From NCBI RefSeq assembly GCF_042680125.1, contig NZ_JBHTNY010000023.1: DNA of 64,000 nucleotides. One strand, given 5' to 3'. Each line of letters opens with the position of its first letter. Position 1 is the stretch's first letter. The DNA comes from Robinsoniella peoriensis (GTDB taxonomy: Bacteria; Bacillota; Clostridia; Lachnospirales; Lachnospiraceae). The notes under the pieces are model-generated. The model was not told where the DNA came from and did not search any database. It was given only the letters and a program-made list of their open reading frames with translations. Position numbers and translations under genes: made by a program. Shown one piece after another: positions 24,403 through 33,908 of this stretch.

Positions 24403-25932
24403 TTATTTCACACCCCGGTATTCACTGGGTGTTATTCCCGTCTGGGCTTTAAACACCCTGCTGAAATACCGGCAGTCGTTATATCCGCACAATTCACACA
24501 CCTCTTCCAGAACCATCTCCGGGTGCTCACGTAACATCTGTTTGGACAGAGCAATTTTCTTTTCCGTGATATACTTATTCATCGATACACCGGACATTTT
24601 TTTAAACAAACGGGACAGATAAGTGTAATTATATCCAAACACATCTGCTACCTGCTCCAGACCTTCCAGCGTCAGGAAATTACTGTCCACATATTCCAGT
24701 ACCCGTGTCTCTATTTTCTTTTCATAGAGTTCCTCTACGTATCTGCCAATTTTTTGGAAACATCCCATTAGATTTTCGATCAATTCTTCTTCCGTAGCCG
24801 CCATTCCGATACATTGCTGCTGTTTGATCTGTATATCCTCCTGAAACACTGCCACGCAGTCCTGGCTGGACAATTCCAGTAACTTCAATACGTACTGGCT
24901 GACCTTTTCAATATTCTCCTGGGTCGCTCTGTTTTGTATCATATACCTTAACACTATTTGAATCTCATCGGTAAAGTTCTTTAAATCCGTATGCAGAAAG
25001 TAATTCTTGATATAACTGCTTAGTTTCATTTTTACAATATCCAGAATTCCCTGGTCATCATCTTTTTCTTTTTCTGCAAATAGAATCTGCGACTGTCCGA
25101 TTATAAGCTTTTGCTGCATTAAATGGCGCAGCCGCTTAGTCAGATTCCATACATCATCATACTGCACAAGCTGCTCGGACAAGCATATATGCACTGCCAG
25201 ACTGGTCTTTAGCTCCAACAGAGACATCAGACGTTTTGCCAGATTTTCTGTTTCTGTAATCTCATCTTCTTTTATCTGAATTCCAATGATCTTCTGATTA
25301 ATTACCTGTTCGTCTGCCAAATACCAGTTCTGCCCATTCTTGCAAAGTTCTTCGGCCAATTTTCTCCAGGGAATTTCCTGAATGATCTTCCTGTAGTATT
25401 CAGTCAGCACCACGTCCTCAATATTATAAAACAGATTCCCAATACAGACAGAGAAGATGGCATACCGGACTCCGTCCGTATGCTGGAACATATAGGCATC
25501 CGAATAGAGAACCTGCCGCTCCTGTTTTGTTTTCGTATAAGCCAGGTTCTTCTTTATATCAAACAGCACATCCAACAGTTTTTCATCTTCCAGAGGTTTC
25601 AGTATATAATTGAATATCCCATATTTTATGGCCTTCTGGGCATAGGAAAAATCTGAATACCCGGAAATAATTACCACGATCATACCCGGATAAGTATTCT
25701 TGATAATTCTTGATAATTCCAATCCATCCATCACCGGCATGGAGATATCCGTAAATACAACCTGGGGCTGATGCTCTTCAATGAGCTTCAGCGCCTGCTT
25801 GCCATTCTCTGCCAGGGCCGCAACTGTGACAGATGGATCCAGATATTCTATTTTGTGCTTAATATAAGTACCTATCTTAAGTTCATCCTCTACGACAATC
25901 GCTTTGATACTTCCCTTTGCATCTGTCCTCAT
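24403..25932 (-). CDS. YesN-type response regulator, receiver plus AraC HTH
   Basis: 509 residues: receiver domain about 10-125 with Asp62 (VVFTDISMPVMDG) and the KPLE loop; a middle region (about 130-400) typical of YesN proteins; AraC/XylS double HTH about 410-509 (EQVADVFGYNYTYLSRLFKK, EEVCELCGYNDCRYFSRVFK). ATG overlaps the kinase stop (ATGA). These regulators switch on carbohydrate-import loci when their YesM partner senses a sugar. The likely binding site is the TAGGkGGA-T8-AC motif found before the binding-protein and glycosidase promoters upstream in this locus. The gene closes the locus and converges on the redox operon. Confidence 0.93.
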   Translation of the reverse strand: MRTDAKGSIKAIVVEDELKIGTYIKHKIEYLDPSVTVAALAENGKQALKLIEEHQPQVVFTDISMPVMDGLELSRIIKNTYPGMIVVIISGYSDFSYAQKAIKYGIFNYILKPLEDEKLLDVLFDIKKNLAYTKTKQERQVLYSDAYMFQHTDGVRYAIFSVCIGNLFYNIEDVVLTEYYRKIIQEIPWRKLAEELCKNGQNWYLADEQVINQKIIGIQIKEDEITETENLAKRLMSLLELKTSLAVHICLSEQLVQYDDVWNLTKRLRHLMQQKLIIGQSQILFAEKEKDDDQGILDIVKMKLSSYIKNYFLHTDLKNFTDEIQIVLRYMIQNRATQENIEKVSQYVLKLLELSSQDCVAVFQEDIQIKQQQCIGMAATEEELIENLMGCFQKIGRYVEELYEKKIETRVLEYVDSNFLTLEGLEQVADVFGYNYTYLSRLFKKMSGVSMNKYITEKKIALSKQMLREHPEMVLEEVCELCGYNDCRYFSRVFKAQTGITPSEYRGVK

Positions 25933-27695
25933 AATACCTTCCCTCCTATTACGATTCCTTCCTGATTTATCTCATAGACTACTTCTTCCCGGTAGAAAAG
26001 CTGAAGTCTGACATATACATTTACCAACCCCATTCCGTCTATCTTAGTGGAAAGGCTGTTCACTCCATCCATGCTTTCTGCACACTTTTTAAGAATTTCA
26101 GCCGCTTTGCTCTCTGAAAAACCGGCTCCATTATCCGTCACCTTTATGCTCCATGCCCCTTCCTGCAGTTCTCCTACAATCCGGATATGGGGTTTACTTC
26201 GGTTGCAGTATTTAAAAGAATTCTCCACCAGCGGCTGGATTATCAGCTTGGGAACCCGGAAATTCATTATTTCCAGTGGAAGGTCGATATCAACCTGGGC
26301 ATTTGGAAAACGCTCTTTCATAATGTCCACATATCTGTTTACATGTTTCATTTCTTCAAACAGGCGTACTCCTGCACTTTCTTCTGCCGATATATAACGG
26401 AACATCTGCGTCAGATTCAGACACATTCTGGCAATGTCCTGATTTCCCGTCTCCTCCGCCATAGATCCCATAGTTGTGAGTGTATTAAACAGAAAATGTG
26501 GCTGCATCTGTGCCTGCAACGCCAGAAGTTTGGAGTGGATTTCAAAGTCTTTTAAAGTGATAATGTCATGCATGGATTCTTCTAACTTTTCATTCAGCTC
26601 TCCAATAGAGTTAGATAGATAATCCAGTTCCAGAATATCCGTATCCACCCGCTGGTACCGGATTCCCTGCGCCAGGTCCACCTTCCTCAATTCGTGGCAT
26701 ACATCATGAATCGGTTTGGAAATCTCTCTGGAAACACGATAGCTTACCACAATCATAAGTGCCGTAATAATCAGAAAAAATACAATCGTAAACCCCAAAA
26801 ATGTAAGTAATTTATTATAATAACTAAATATTGATATGGTGTAGAGTACATAAATATCAGAATTGAAAATCTTATAGACATAGGTGTAATAGCCATTTTT
26901 CCGGAAGCTTCCTGTCTTCCAGTCATTCTCTTCCAGAAATTTTTTACTGTCTAATTCCGTCTCAGAAAATATCGTGTCACCTGCATCATTCAGAATATGG
27001 ATCTGCAGCCCCGCTTCATTTTTACTGGATGAAAGCCTGCGCATATCTTCCGTAAACTCCTCTGCATCCATCTGTACTTCCAGAATTGCAGACCCATTAT
27101 AAAAAAAGCTGCTTCCCCCAAAACTTCTGGACAGGGTGATTTTAGAATTATCTTTATCAGGAACAGATCTGTTTCCCATGGTTTCCTGAAGATATTCATT
27201 CTTATTAAGATACTTTATGACGGCACTTCCATCTTTTTTTAAATTCTGATATGTATCCGGTGCCTTTCCGGGGATGCGGTCAATAAAATATTCATTACCC
27301 ATCCAGATATAGTAATTCTGATCTGTAATCACACCTACATGATACTTCTTCTGGATCATTTTATAAGCTTCCAGATACAGATTGGAAAATAAATCTACCG
27401 TATTGCGGCCATCTTCGTAATACTCCGGGAGCCTGCCCAGTGCCGTTTCCCGAAATAGCTTCGATTTAACCAGTTCCATAGAAAAATCATTCATATCCTG
27501 GAAATAATTTTCTATATTCTGATTAATACTCAAAGTCAGTTGCTTCTGAGTCTCCGTAATATTAGTATTAATTACATTTCCCGCATACAAAACCGTGCTG
27601 CACAGTATCACAAAAATACATATTATAATCCAGAATATATAAGTTCGGAATAATTTTTTTACTATCGGCTCTTTTTCCATTCTGATGCGATTCAA
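25929..27695 (-). CDS. YesM-type sensor histidine kinase
   Basis: 588 residues: TM1 about 15-38, a large extracytoplasmic dCache-like sensor (about 40-285), TM2 about 288-312, HAMP to about 365, His_kinase domain with the H-box LLALQAQMQPHFLFNTL (His near 405), and HATPase with LIIQPLVENSFKY, DNGAGF and DGMGLVNVYVRLQL. Full length and intact, unlike its decayed paralogue at 15.2-16.1 kb. Probably senses a sugar, directly or through the binding protein of the neighbouring importer. 27696-27868 holds no gene; a small TGCAAAATAC/TTTGCA dyad lies at about 27707-27720. Confidence 0.93.
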   Translation of the reverse strand: MNRIRMEKEPIVKKLFRTYIFWIIICIFVILCSTVLYAGNVINTNITETQKQLTLSINQNIENYFQDMNDFSMELVKSKLFRETALGRLPEYYEDGRNTVDLFSNLYLEAYKMIQKKYHVGVITDQNYYIWMGNEYFIDRIPGKAPDTYQNLKKDGSAVIKYLNKNEYLQETMGNRSVPDKDNSKITLSRSFGGSSFFYNGSAILEVQMDAEEFTEDMRRLSSSKNEAGLQIHILNDAGDTIFSETELDSKKFLEENDWKTGSFRKNGYYTYVYKIFNSDIYVLYTISIFSYYNKLLTFLGFTIVFFLIITALMIVVSYRVSREISKPIHDVCHELRKVDLAQGIRYQRVDTDILELDYLSNSIGELNEKLEESMHDIITLKDFEIHSKLLALQAQMQPHFLFNTLTTMGSMAEETGNQDIARMCLNLTQMFRYISAEESAGVRLFEEMKHVNRYVDIMKERFPNAQVDIDLPLEIMNFRVPKLIIQPLVENSFKYCNRSKPHIRIVGELQEGAWSIKVTDNGAGFSESKAAEILKKCAESMDGVNSLSTKIDGMGLVNVYVRLQLFYREEVVYEINQEGIVIGGKVL

Positions 27696-27868
27696 GGCCT
27701 GTGCAAAATACTTTGCATAGACCTTACTCCTATTCTTTTCTTATATTGCACTCATATATTTATGACCGTTTCTATTATTTTATCATTTAGTTACGATTAC
27801 TACAAGCATCATTCTATAAAATTTGGGTTTTATTGATCAAATACGCTTTGTATAACTTCAAAATTCAC

Positions 27869-29134
27869 CTACACTGTTTTAGCTATCTTCTCCCTGTATG
27901 CATCCATTTCTATAGTTTTTCCGGATAATCTGGACTCTTCTGCTGCAAGGGCCACCAAATGGCTTTCTACCGATACTTCTGCCCCTGAAAGGGAATAAGC
28001 GCCATCTGTCTGCACCGTTTTCAGAAATCCCTCCATAAACTTATCATCGCTTCCGCTGTGTCCGGAGTTACCGGTCTTGACGGTAGTCTTAACAGAATTT
28101 CCGGTGAGAAAGTCCAGTACCTCAATGGTATTCTCTTCCATATCTCCAAGAATCTGTCCACGGGTTCCCATAATGTTCATTACACGGCTTCCTTTTCCTG
28201 TAAATGCACACATGGTAAAACTGGCTGTCACTCCATCTTCATATTCCAGATTGACCACCTGATGATCAACTACATCATTGTCACAGTCGTATACACATCT
28301 TCCATAAGGACCTTCCTTAAGTGCAAGGCTGACCGCTTCATTGGTACCTTCCAGTGCTACTACCTTCCGTATGGTTTCCGAATACCATTCCTCCTGCTCC
28401 AGATAAATTTTCACTGCATCGTATGGACATTGACTTCTTGCCTTGCATCCCCCCATACAATACCGGGTCGCTCCTTTTGGGGCATTTTCCTTTTTAAAAT
28501 GGGCCAGTGATCCGAAAGAAGAAACTTTCCTGCATTTTTTTCCGATGATCCATGCAAGAATGTCCATATCATGACAGGATTTTTGAAGAATCATAGGGCT
28601 GCTGCTCCTGGAATCTCTCCAATTACCCCTGACAAAGCTGTGTGCCTGGTGCCAGTAACCTACACATTCCAGATGCTGGATATTGATAATATCTCCGATT
28701 ACCTGGCTGTCTATAATATTTTTCAGTGCACTGTAAAAAGGGGAATAGCGCAGAACATGACAGACAGTCAGAGTTTTTTTATACTGTTTTGCATACTCGC
28801 CCATTGCCACACATTCTTCCGGATTGGGGGACATCGGCTTTTCACACATCACATGGTATCCCTGGCGCAGCGCTTCTCTGACTGGTTCCAGATGAAACCG
28901 GTCCTGGGTGCAAACCATGGCACAATCTGCTATTTTCCCAAGTGCCAGCAGATCCCTCCAGTCTGTAAATGCCATGTCCCGGCTGATCCCATGTGTCTGA
29001 ATGCACTCTGTCCGTCTTTCTTCCAGTGGTTCCGCAACTGCCACCACTTTGAATTCCTCCGGATGCTTCCTGGCATATTCCCCATAAACGAAAGCGCCTC
29101 TTTGTCCTGCTCCAATCAAAATTGCTGTTATCAT
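27869..29134 (-). CDS. Gfo/Idh/MocA-family NAD(P)-dependent protein
   Basis: 421 residues from ATG 29134 (AGGAGGAAG upstream); the frame is open further but without support. Rossmann fold at the start (AILIGAGQRG), the EKPMSPN motif (about 96-102) with the conserved Lys, then the C-terminal alpha/beta domain (LRYSPFYSALKNII, CHDMDILAWIIG). An insertion with several cysteines (CMGGCKARSQCPYD) is unusual. Members oxidise or reduce sugars; some (GH109 and later families) are NAD-using glycosidases. Position after the permeases and before the kinase points to cytosolic processing of the imported sugar. The exact reaction is open. Confidence 0.85.
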   Translation of the reverse strand: MITAILIGAGQRGAFVYGEYARKHPEEFKVVAVAEPLEERRTECIQTHGISRDMAFTDWRDLLALGKIADCAMVCTQDRFHLEPVREALRQGYHVMCEKPMSPNPEECVAMGEYAKQYKKTLTVCHVLRYSPFYSALKNIIDSQVIGDIINIQHLECVGYWHQAHSFVRGNWRDSRSSSPMILQKSCHDMDILAWIIGKKCRKVSSFGSLAHFKKENAPKGATRYCMGGCKARSQCPYDAVKIYLEQEEWYSETIRKVVALEGTNEAVSLALKEGPYGRCVYDCDNDVVDHQVVNLEYEDGVTASFTMCAFTGKGSRVMNIMGTRGQILGDMEENTIEVLDFLTGNSVKTTVKTGNSGHSGSDDKFMEGFLKTVQTDGAYSLSGAEVSVESHLVALAAEESRLSGKTIEMDAYREKIAKTV

Positions 29135-29148
29135 TGTTACACTTCCTC

Positions 29149-29979
29149 CTAACCCTTCACTGCTCCGGCCACCATGCCTGAGATAATAAATTTTTGACCA
29201 ACCAGATAAACCACCATGACAGGTAATATAGCAAACAATATGGTCACACTTACCAAATTCCAATTGGCTGTATACGTTCCATAGAAATTATATACCTGCT
29301 GGACAATGACTGCTTTGTCCGGATCCGGTAATACATAGAGCGGAACGGTAAAGTCGTTCCAGGTGTTCAGAAAGTTAATCATGAACACGGTTACAGCTGC
29401 CGGTTTCAGCAGTGGAAAAATGACCTGAAAGAACACCCGAAAAGCCCCTGCACCATCTATGACCGCTGCTTCATCCAATTCTTTTGGTATCCCGGATACA
29501 AATCCATAAAACAGGAAAATACTCATTGGTAGAATCAAAGCTATGAATAATATAATAACGCCTGCTAAACTATTATATAAGTGCAATACCCGCAGCACCT
29601 TCACAATTGTTACCATGCTGACGGGAAACATTAATCCCATGGCAAAATATACATAAAGAATTTTATTCCATTTGGTTCTGCTCCTGCTTAATACAAAAGC
29701 ACACAGAGAAGAAAATAAAACAGATACGGTTACGGAGGTGATACTGATAATAAAACTATTACAATAGGACCGCGGAATGTTTCCGGTCACCCACACTTCT
29801 TTGAAGTTTTCCCAATGAAGCTTTGCGGGAAGCGTTAATTCCATATTAATTGATTCTGGTTTTGTTTTAAATGCGTTAAAGATTACAATCAGGAATGGAA
29901 CGATGACAATCAGTGCCAGTACCCAGAAGAATATTTCCTTTGCGATCAATAACATATTTGCTTTCTTCTTAGTATTCAT
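29149..29979 (-). CDS. Carbohydrate ABC permease, MalG type
   Basis: 276 residues from ATG 29979 (GGAGGGAAC upstream, MNTKKKANMLL); the frame is open to 30033 but overlaps the previous gene. Six membrane segments, the first about 14-34; EAA loop ELDEAAVIDGAGAFRVF with the Gly that contacts the ATPase. Ends VAGAVKG-stop, typical of the family. Works with the MalF-type permease and the binding lipoprotein encoded upstream. No ATPase gene is present in the window. Confidence 0.92.
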   Translation of the reverse strand: MNTKKKANMLLIAKEIFFWVLALIVIVPFLIVIFNAFKTKPESINMELTLPAKLHWENFKEVWVTGNIPRSYCNSFIISITSVTVSVLFSSLCAFVLSRSRTKWNKILYVYFAMGLMFPVSMVTIVKVLRVLHLYNSLAGVIILFIALILPMSIFLFYGFVSGIPKELDEAAVIDGAGAFRVFFQVIFPLLKPAAVTVFMINFLNTWNDFTVPLYVLPDPDKAVIVQQVYNFYGTYTANWNLVSVTILFAILPVMVVYLVGQKFIISGMVAGAVKG

Positions 29980-29989
29980 TTGTTCCCTC

Positions 29990-30862
29990 CTAATCATCAC
30001 TGCCGTCCTTAATCCGCAGGACCGCAATTCCAAAAATTGCTGTTATAATAAATACAATAACCCCATATGCTGCCGACATTCCATATAAGCCTTTTCCAAA
30101 CTCTTTGAATACCAATGTATTGATGAGTTCTGTGGATCCCGCAGGTCCACCGCCTGTCAGTACAAAGATAATATCAAAGGCTTTTAATCCCTGAGATAAG
30201 TTCAACAACAGATTAATGATAAAAGATGGCATAATCCTTGGAATGGTGATATAAAGCATTTTCTGTAATCCATTGGCACCATCTACGGCAGCCGCTTCAT
30301 AGTAACTTTTATCAATCAGCTGAAGTCCTGCAAGGTAAATTACCATGTTAAATCCGACCTGTCTCCAGATTTCTACAAACATCGTGGTACCAAGCGCCGT
30401 CTCCTTTGTAGTAAGCCAGGCCCTGCTTAAGTTGTCCAGCCCGATGGCACTCAGTAATTGATTGGCAAATCCTGCTTTCATAAATATAGATCCGAAAATC
30501 AAACCAATAATTAAGGGTGACAACATTGCCGGCAGAAAGAATACTGCTCTTAATACATTTTTTGTCTTCATTCCTTCATTAAATGCAAGTGCTAAAGCAA
30601 ATCCAATTACATTTTTAAATATGGTCGTCACTGCCGCAAACAGTACAGTCCTGCCGATTACTGACAGCAGTTCCGGATTCTGGAAAATTTTCTGGAAATT
30701 TTTAAAACCGATGAATCTTGCAGTTTCTCCACTGATTTTTAATGCATTCCAATCCGTTAGTGAAAAGTAAAAATTCAGTACCACTGGAACCATGAAGAGC
30801 AGGGTGTAAACCACAACTGCAGGAACCGTGAAATAACTCTTATAAATTTTTTTATTATACAC
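29990..30862 (-). CDS. Carbohydrate ABC permease, MalF type
   Basis: 290 residues. First segment YFTVPAVVVYTLLFMVPVV, five further segments, EAA loop YYEAAAVDGANGLQKMLYI. Stop lies 10 bases before the MalG-type start, so both are co-translated. It follows the binding-protein gene after an 80-base gap that contains a strong hairpin. Confidence 0.92.
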   Translation of the reverse strand: MYNKKIYKSYFTVPAVVVYTLLFMVPVVLNFYFSLTDWNALKISGETARFIGFKNFQKIFQNPELLSVIGRTVLFAAVTTIFKNVIGFALALAFNEGMKTKNVLRAVFFLPAMLSPLIIGLIFGSIFMKAGFANQLLSAIGLDNLSRAWLTTKETALGTTMFVEIWRQVGFNMVIYLAGLQLIDKSYYEAAAVDGANGLQKMLYITIPRIMPSFIINLLLNLSQGLKAFDIIFVLTGGGPAGSTELINTLVFKEFGKGLYGMSAAYGVIVFIITAIFGIAVLRIKDGSDD

Positions 30863-30901
30863 TGTTGATTCCTCTCTTTTTGTTTTCCTGATTTTTTAAG
30901 A

Positions 30902-30931
30902 ATGGAGTGAAATTTTTCAATTTCACTCCAT
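30902..30931 (-). terminator. Intercistronic hairpin between binding protein and permeases
   Basis: Perfect 13-bp stem ATGGAGTGAAATT 30902-30914 / AATTTCACTCCAT 30919-30931, loop TTTC, 11 bases past the binding-protein stop. Such stems limit read-through or protect the upstream message, giving more binding protein than permease. Confidence 0.75.
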
Positions 30932-30941
30932 CATTATGTCC

Positions 30942-32375
30942 CTACTGAGCAGCTTCGCTGGCTGCCACTTCAAACATCTCCGCACGATAATTGTCACAGT
31001 TTTCAATAAACTGGTCTACCGTACATGTGCCTTCCGCAAACCCCTGTATGTACTGGTAAACATTGCTGTCAAAATATAATACATCTTTGATGAACATAAC
31101 TTCCGGTGTCTTTTTGCTGCGTTCCAGCATATCTGTGGTAGCAGTTGTTGTGCTTACACTCTCTACATTTTTGAATGCAGCGGTTACCAGGTCTGTACGT
31201 GCTGCATAATACGCTTCCAGATTTTCTTTTTCAGCCAGGAAATTCAGGAGCATTTTGCACTCTTCAATATTGTCACTGTTTTTATTGATAAATTTGGATA
31301 CACCGCCGCCATTGGATACACCGGTCTGGTTATCCAGTAATGGAACCGGGAACATTCCCCATTCGTCTGTGCTGCCGTTTGCCGCAAGTTCTGCCGCATA
31401 AGCGGAATAAGTAAACATCATTGCTGTTTCACGGTTCTGTAGAGATGGATAACTTCCGAAGAAATCCTCTGACTGTCCATCATTGGTATAGTATTTAGGC
31501 TCTGCCCCATCTTTTGCGGAAATTAACTGTTCAATCTGCTCCAGACCTTTTTTGAAGCTGGCTATGTCTGCAAATTTATTGTCAGCGCTTTCATTCAGGT
31601 AAGCTGGGAAATCTGGTTTTTCCTCATACATTGCCGGTGTCAGACCATATACCCAGCTCTGTGCATGCCATACACCATTGATACTTTCATAGAGCGGCAT
31701 CACTCCCTTTTCCTTAATCTGATCACAAAGAGCGATAAAGCCATCCCAGGTAGTAGGAACTTCCCATTTATTTTCTTCGAACAGGGTCTTATTATATAAA
31801 ATTCCTTCATAATCTACACCCCAGGTACTAAATCCAATCACTTTATCCGAATAACTGTTAGCGGTTTTTGCCCAGTCTTCCATATCTGCTGTCCAGGATT
31901 CTCCGGAAAGATCTACTGCTACATCCTGAATTCCCGCAGATACCATACTGGAACCTGCTGCATACATAAACATGTCTACCGCATTACTTCCGCCTGACAG
32001 CGAGGTTCCAAGCAATGTATCATATCCGTTATCCGGAGTTACAAGCACTTTTACTTCGATTCCTGTTTTATCCTGGAATTTTTTAAACAGCTCTCTGTCA
32101 ATATCCTTTACCCAGTTCTGGGATGCCATCAGGGTAATGGATTTTCCGGTGCTTTCTGCTGTACCTTCGCTGCCTGCTTCACTGCCAGCATCCGCAGCCG
32201 CGGTGTCTGATTCAGTATTTCCTTCGGTTTTCTCTGTGGATGCCTCTGCTGTTTCTTTTCCGGTTTCCCCTTTTGTTGCTGCAGTTTCTCCGGATCCTCC
32301 GCATCCTGCCAGTAGGCCGACGCTCATACAACTTGCTGCTAACAGTGCTGTTATTTTTCTTGTTCTTGCTTTCAT
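30942..32375 (-). CDS. Sugar-binding lipoprotein of an ABC importer
   Basis: 477 residues. Lipoprotein signal (ALLAASCMSVGLLAGC, Cys25), a Gly/Glu/Ser/Thr-rich linker (about 26-75), then an extracellular solute-binding protein family 1 fold (ITLMASQNWVKDIDRELFKKF ... MFMYAAGSSM ... WDGFIALCDQIKEKGVMPLY). GGAGGAAA upstream. It delivers an oligosaccharide to the MalF/MalG permeases encoded next. The linker was probably chosen to span the cell wall. Confidence 0.92.
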   Translation of the reverse strand: MKARTRKITALLAASCMSVGLLAGCGGSGETAATKGETGKETAEASTEKTEGNTESDTAAADAGSEAGSEGTAESTGKSITLMASQNWVKDIDRELFKKFQDKTGIEVKVLVTPDNGYDTLLGTSLSGGSNAVDMFMYAAGSSMVSAGIQDVAVDLSGESWTADMEDWAKTANSYSDKVIGFSTWGVDYEGILYNKTLFEENKWEVPTTWDGFIALCDQIKEKGVMPLYESINGVWHAQSWVYGLTPAMYEEKPDFPAYLNESADNKFADIASFKKGLEQIEQLISAKDGAEPKYYTNDGQSEDFFGSYPSLQNRETAMMFTYSAYAAELAANGSTDEWGMFPVPLLDNQTGVSNGGGVSKFINKNSDNIEECKMLLNFLAEKENLEAYYAARTDLVTAAFKNVESVSTTTATTDMLERSKKTPEVMFIKDVLYFDSNVYQYIQGFAEGTCTVDQFIENCDNYRAEMFEVAASEAAQ

Positions 32376-32422
32376 AATTTTATTTCCTCCTTCACCTTTT
32401 CGTGTTGTTTTGGTATGTCTTT

Positions 32423-32488
32423 ATTCTATCATCCAACCCCGGGTTACGGAATACACAGACTTGACATGAATAGGTGGATTTTTTTTAC
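32423..32488 (-). promoter_or_regulatory. Promoter with likely YesN site, binding-protein operon
   Basis: On the + strand TAGGTGGATTTTTTTTAC (32471-32488); read in the transcribed direction it is GTAAAAAAAATCCACCTA, then exactly 42 bases, then a -10 box TAGAAT (complement of 32423-32428). The same motif with one change stands exactly 42 bases before TATAAT upstream of the 2487-residue glycosidase gene. Confidence 0.7.
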
Positions 32489-32530
32489 ATCAGAAATCTG
32501 GTGCATTCACTCTTAAGAGTGGATGCACAG

Positions 32531-32559
32531 ACACAAGCCAGCAATCTGCTGGCTTGTGT
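32531..32559 (-). terminator. Hairpin after the glycosidase operon
   Basis: Perfect 13-bp stem ACACAAGCCAGCA 32531-32543 / TGCTGGCTTGTGT 32547-32559, loop ATC, directly after the stop at 32563. No long T-run follows in the transcribed direction, so termination may be partial. Confidence 0.6.
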
Positions 32560-32562
32560 TCC

Positions 32563-33908
32563 CTACTTAATTACCACACTGCTCTTCTGTCCCCTGTTCT
32601 TGAATACTTTCTTATATTCTCTCACTTTAGAATTCGGAACATTAATCGTTGCGTTTGGTGAAATTCCCTTCAGAGATTTACTGTATGCATTCTTGAGTAC
32701 CTTTGACTTAACATTGATGTATGTCAGTCTGCTGTCACCATAGAATGCCTGCTGCCCAATCGCAGTCACATTTGATCCGATTGTGATCTGCTGCAGTTTC
32801 CTGTAATTCTTAAATGATTTCTGTCCAATCTTTGTTACCTTGCATTTCACTCCTTTTAATGTGACTGTAGACGGTACCGTTACCTTCTTCACATTCCTGC
32901 TGGAAGCTCCCACTACCATTACCGTAGCTTTTTGCGGTGTCGGGTTGGTAACTTTGTATTTCAATCCTTTGTAAGTAAAAATCTGTCCTTTTTTCAGCGC
33001 AGGCGTTACCGGTTTTGGTGCCTCTGCCGGTTTGATTTCCAGCCCTGCTGCTGCTGACATAAGCCTGGATGCCGCCTGGTCTATCTGCTCCTGGGTTGCC
33101 TTTGCATTGTTTAAAACGGATTCAGCCAATGATACGGCGTCTTTCAGCGCTTTTGCACTGGAATCTGTATATTTCGCTGTATCCAGTCCCGCATATGCGT
33201 TATAGAGTACTTTTAATGTGGCAGTGTCTGTTGTAACCACCGGTTCTGCCGGCGCTTCGGTTAACTCTGCCGCTGCTTTGGCCAGTGCCGCTGCTACCGC
33301 ATCAACCGCTGCCTGATCTGCATCTTCGTTCTTTAATACTTCCTCTGCGTCATGAAGTGCCGCAAGGAAAGCATCTGTGCTATCTTTTGTATACTTCCCG
33401 GTATCCACTCCCGCATATGCCTTGTAAAGTACTTCCAGCATAGAGAAGTCAACCTGATCTTCCGGCTCATCCGGTTCCTTTGGCAATAATTCAAGTGCTG
33501 TTGACGCTGACAGAAGATTTGCAGTGGAACTGTCCACTTCTTCCTGCGTTGCATCTTCTTTGTCAATCATGATCTGTAAAGCCTCTAATGCATCTGTAAA
33601 TACTGCTGCACTGGCTTGTGTGTAACCAGACAGATCCTTATCTTTGTAAGCATTGTATAAAGCTTTCGCCAATGATTTATCGGTTTCCGGTTCCGGTTTT
33701 GTTTCTGTCTTATCCAATCCCGCAAGTGCAACCAGCAGTCCGGATTCGGCATCTGCGGCTTCCTCTTTTGTCGCATTTACTTTTTGAAGAACAGCGAGTG
33801 CGGCGTCCATTGCTTCTTTCATTTTAGCAGCACTGTCTTCCGTATAAATCTCCAGATTCATCTGTGATACAGCATCGTATAATGATTGTAACTGTGTCAG
33901 ATCAGCCA
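32563..33908 (-). repeat. 1346-base direct repeat, copy 1 (FIVAR-LRR tail)
   Basis: Codes for four FIVAR domains and the leucine-rich end. It aligns without gaps to 36462-37807 over exactly the same length, with scattered substitutions; similarity stops sharply at ATCAGCCA (33901-33908). Confidence 0.85.
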
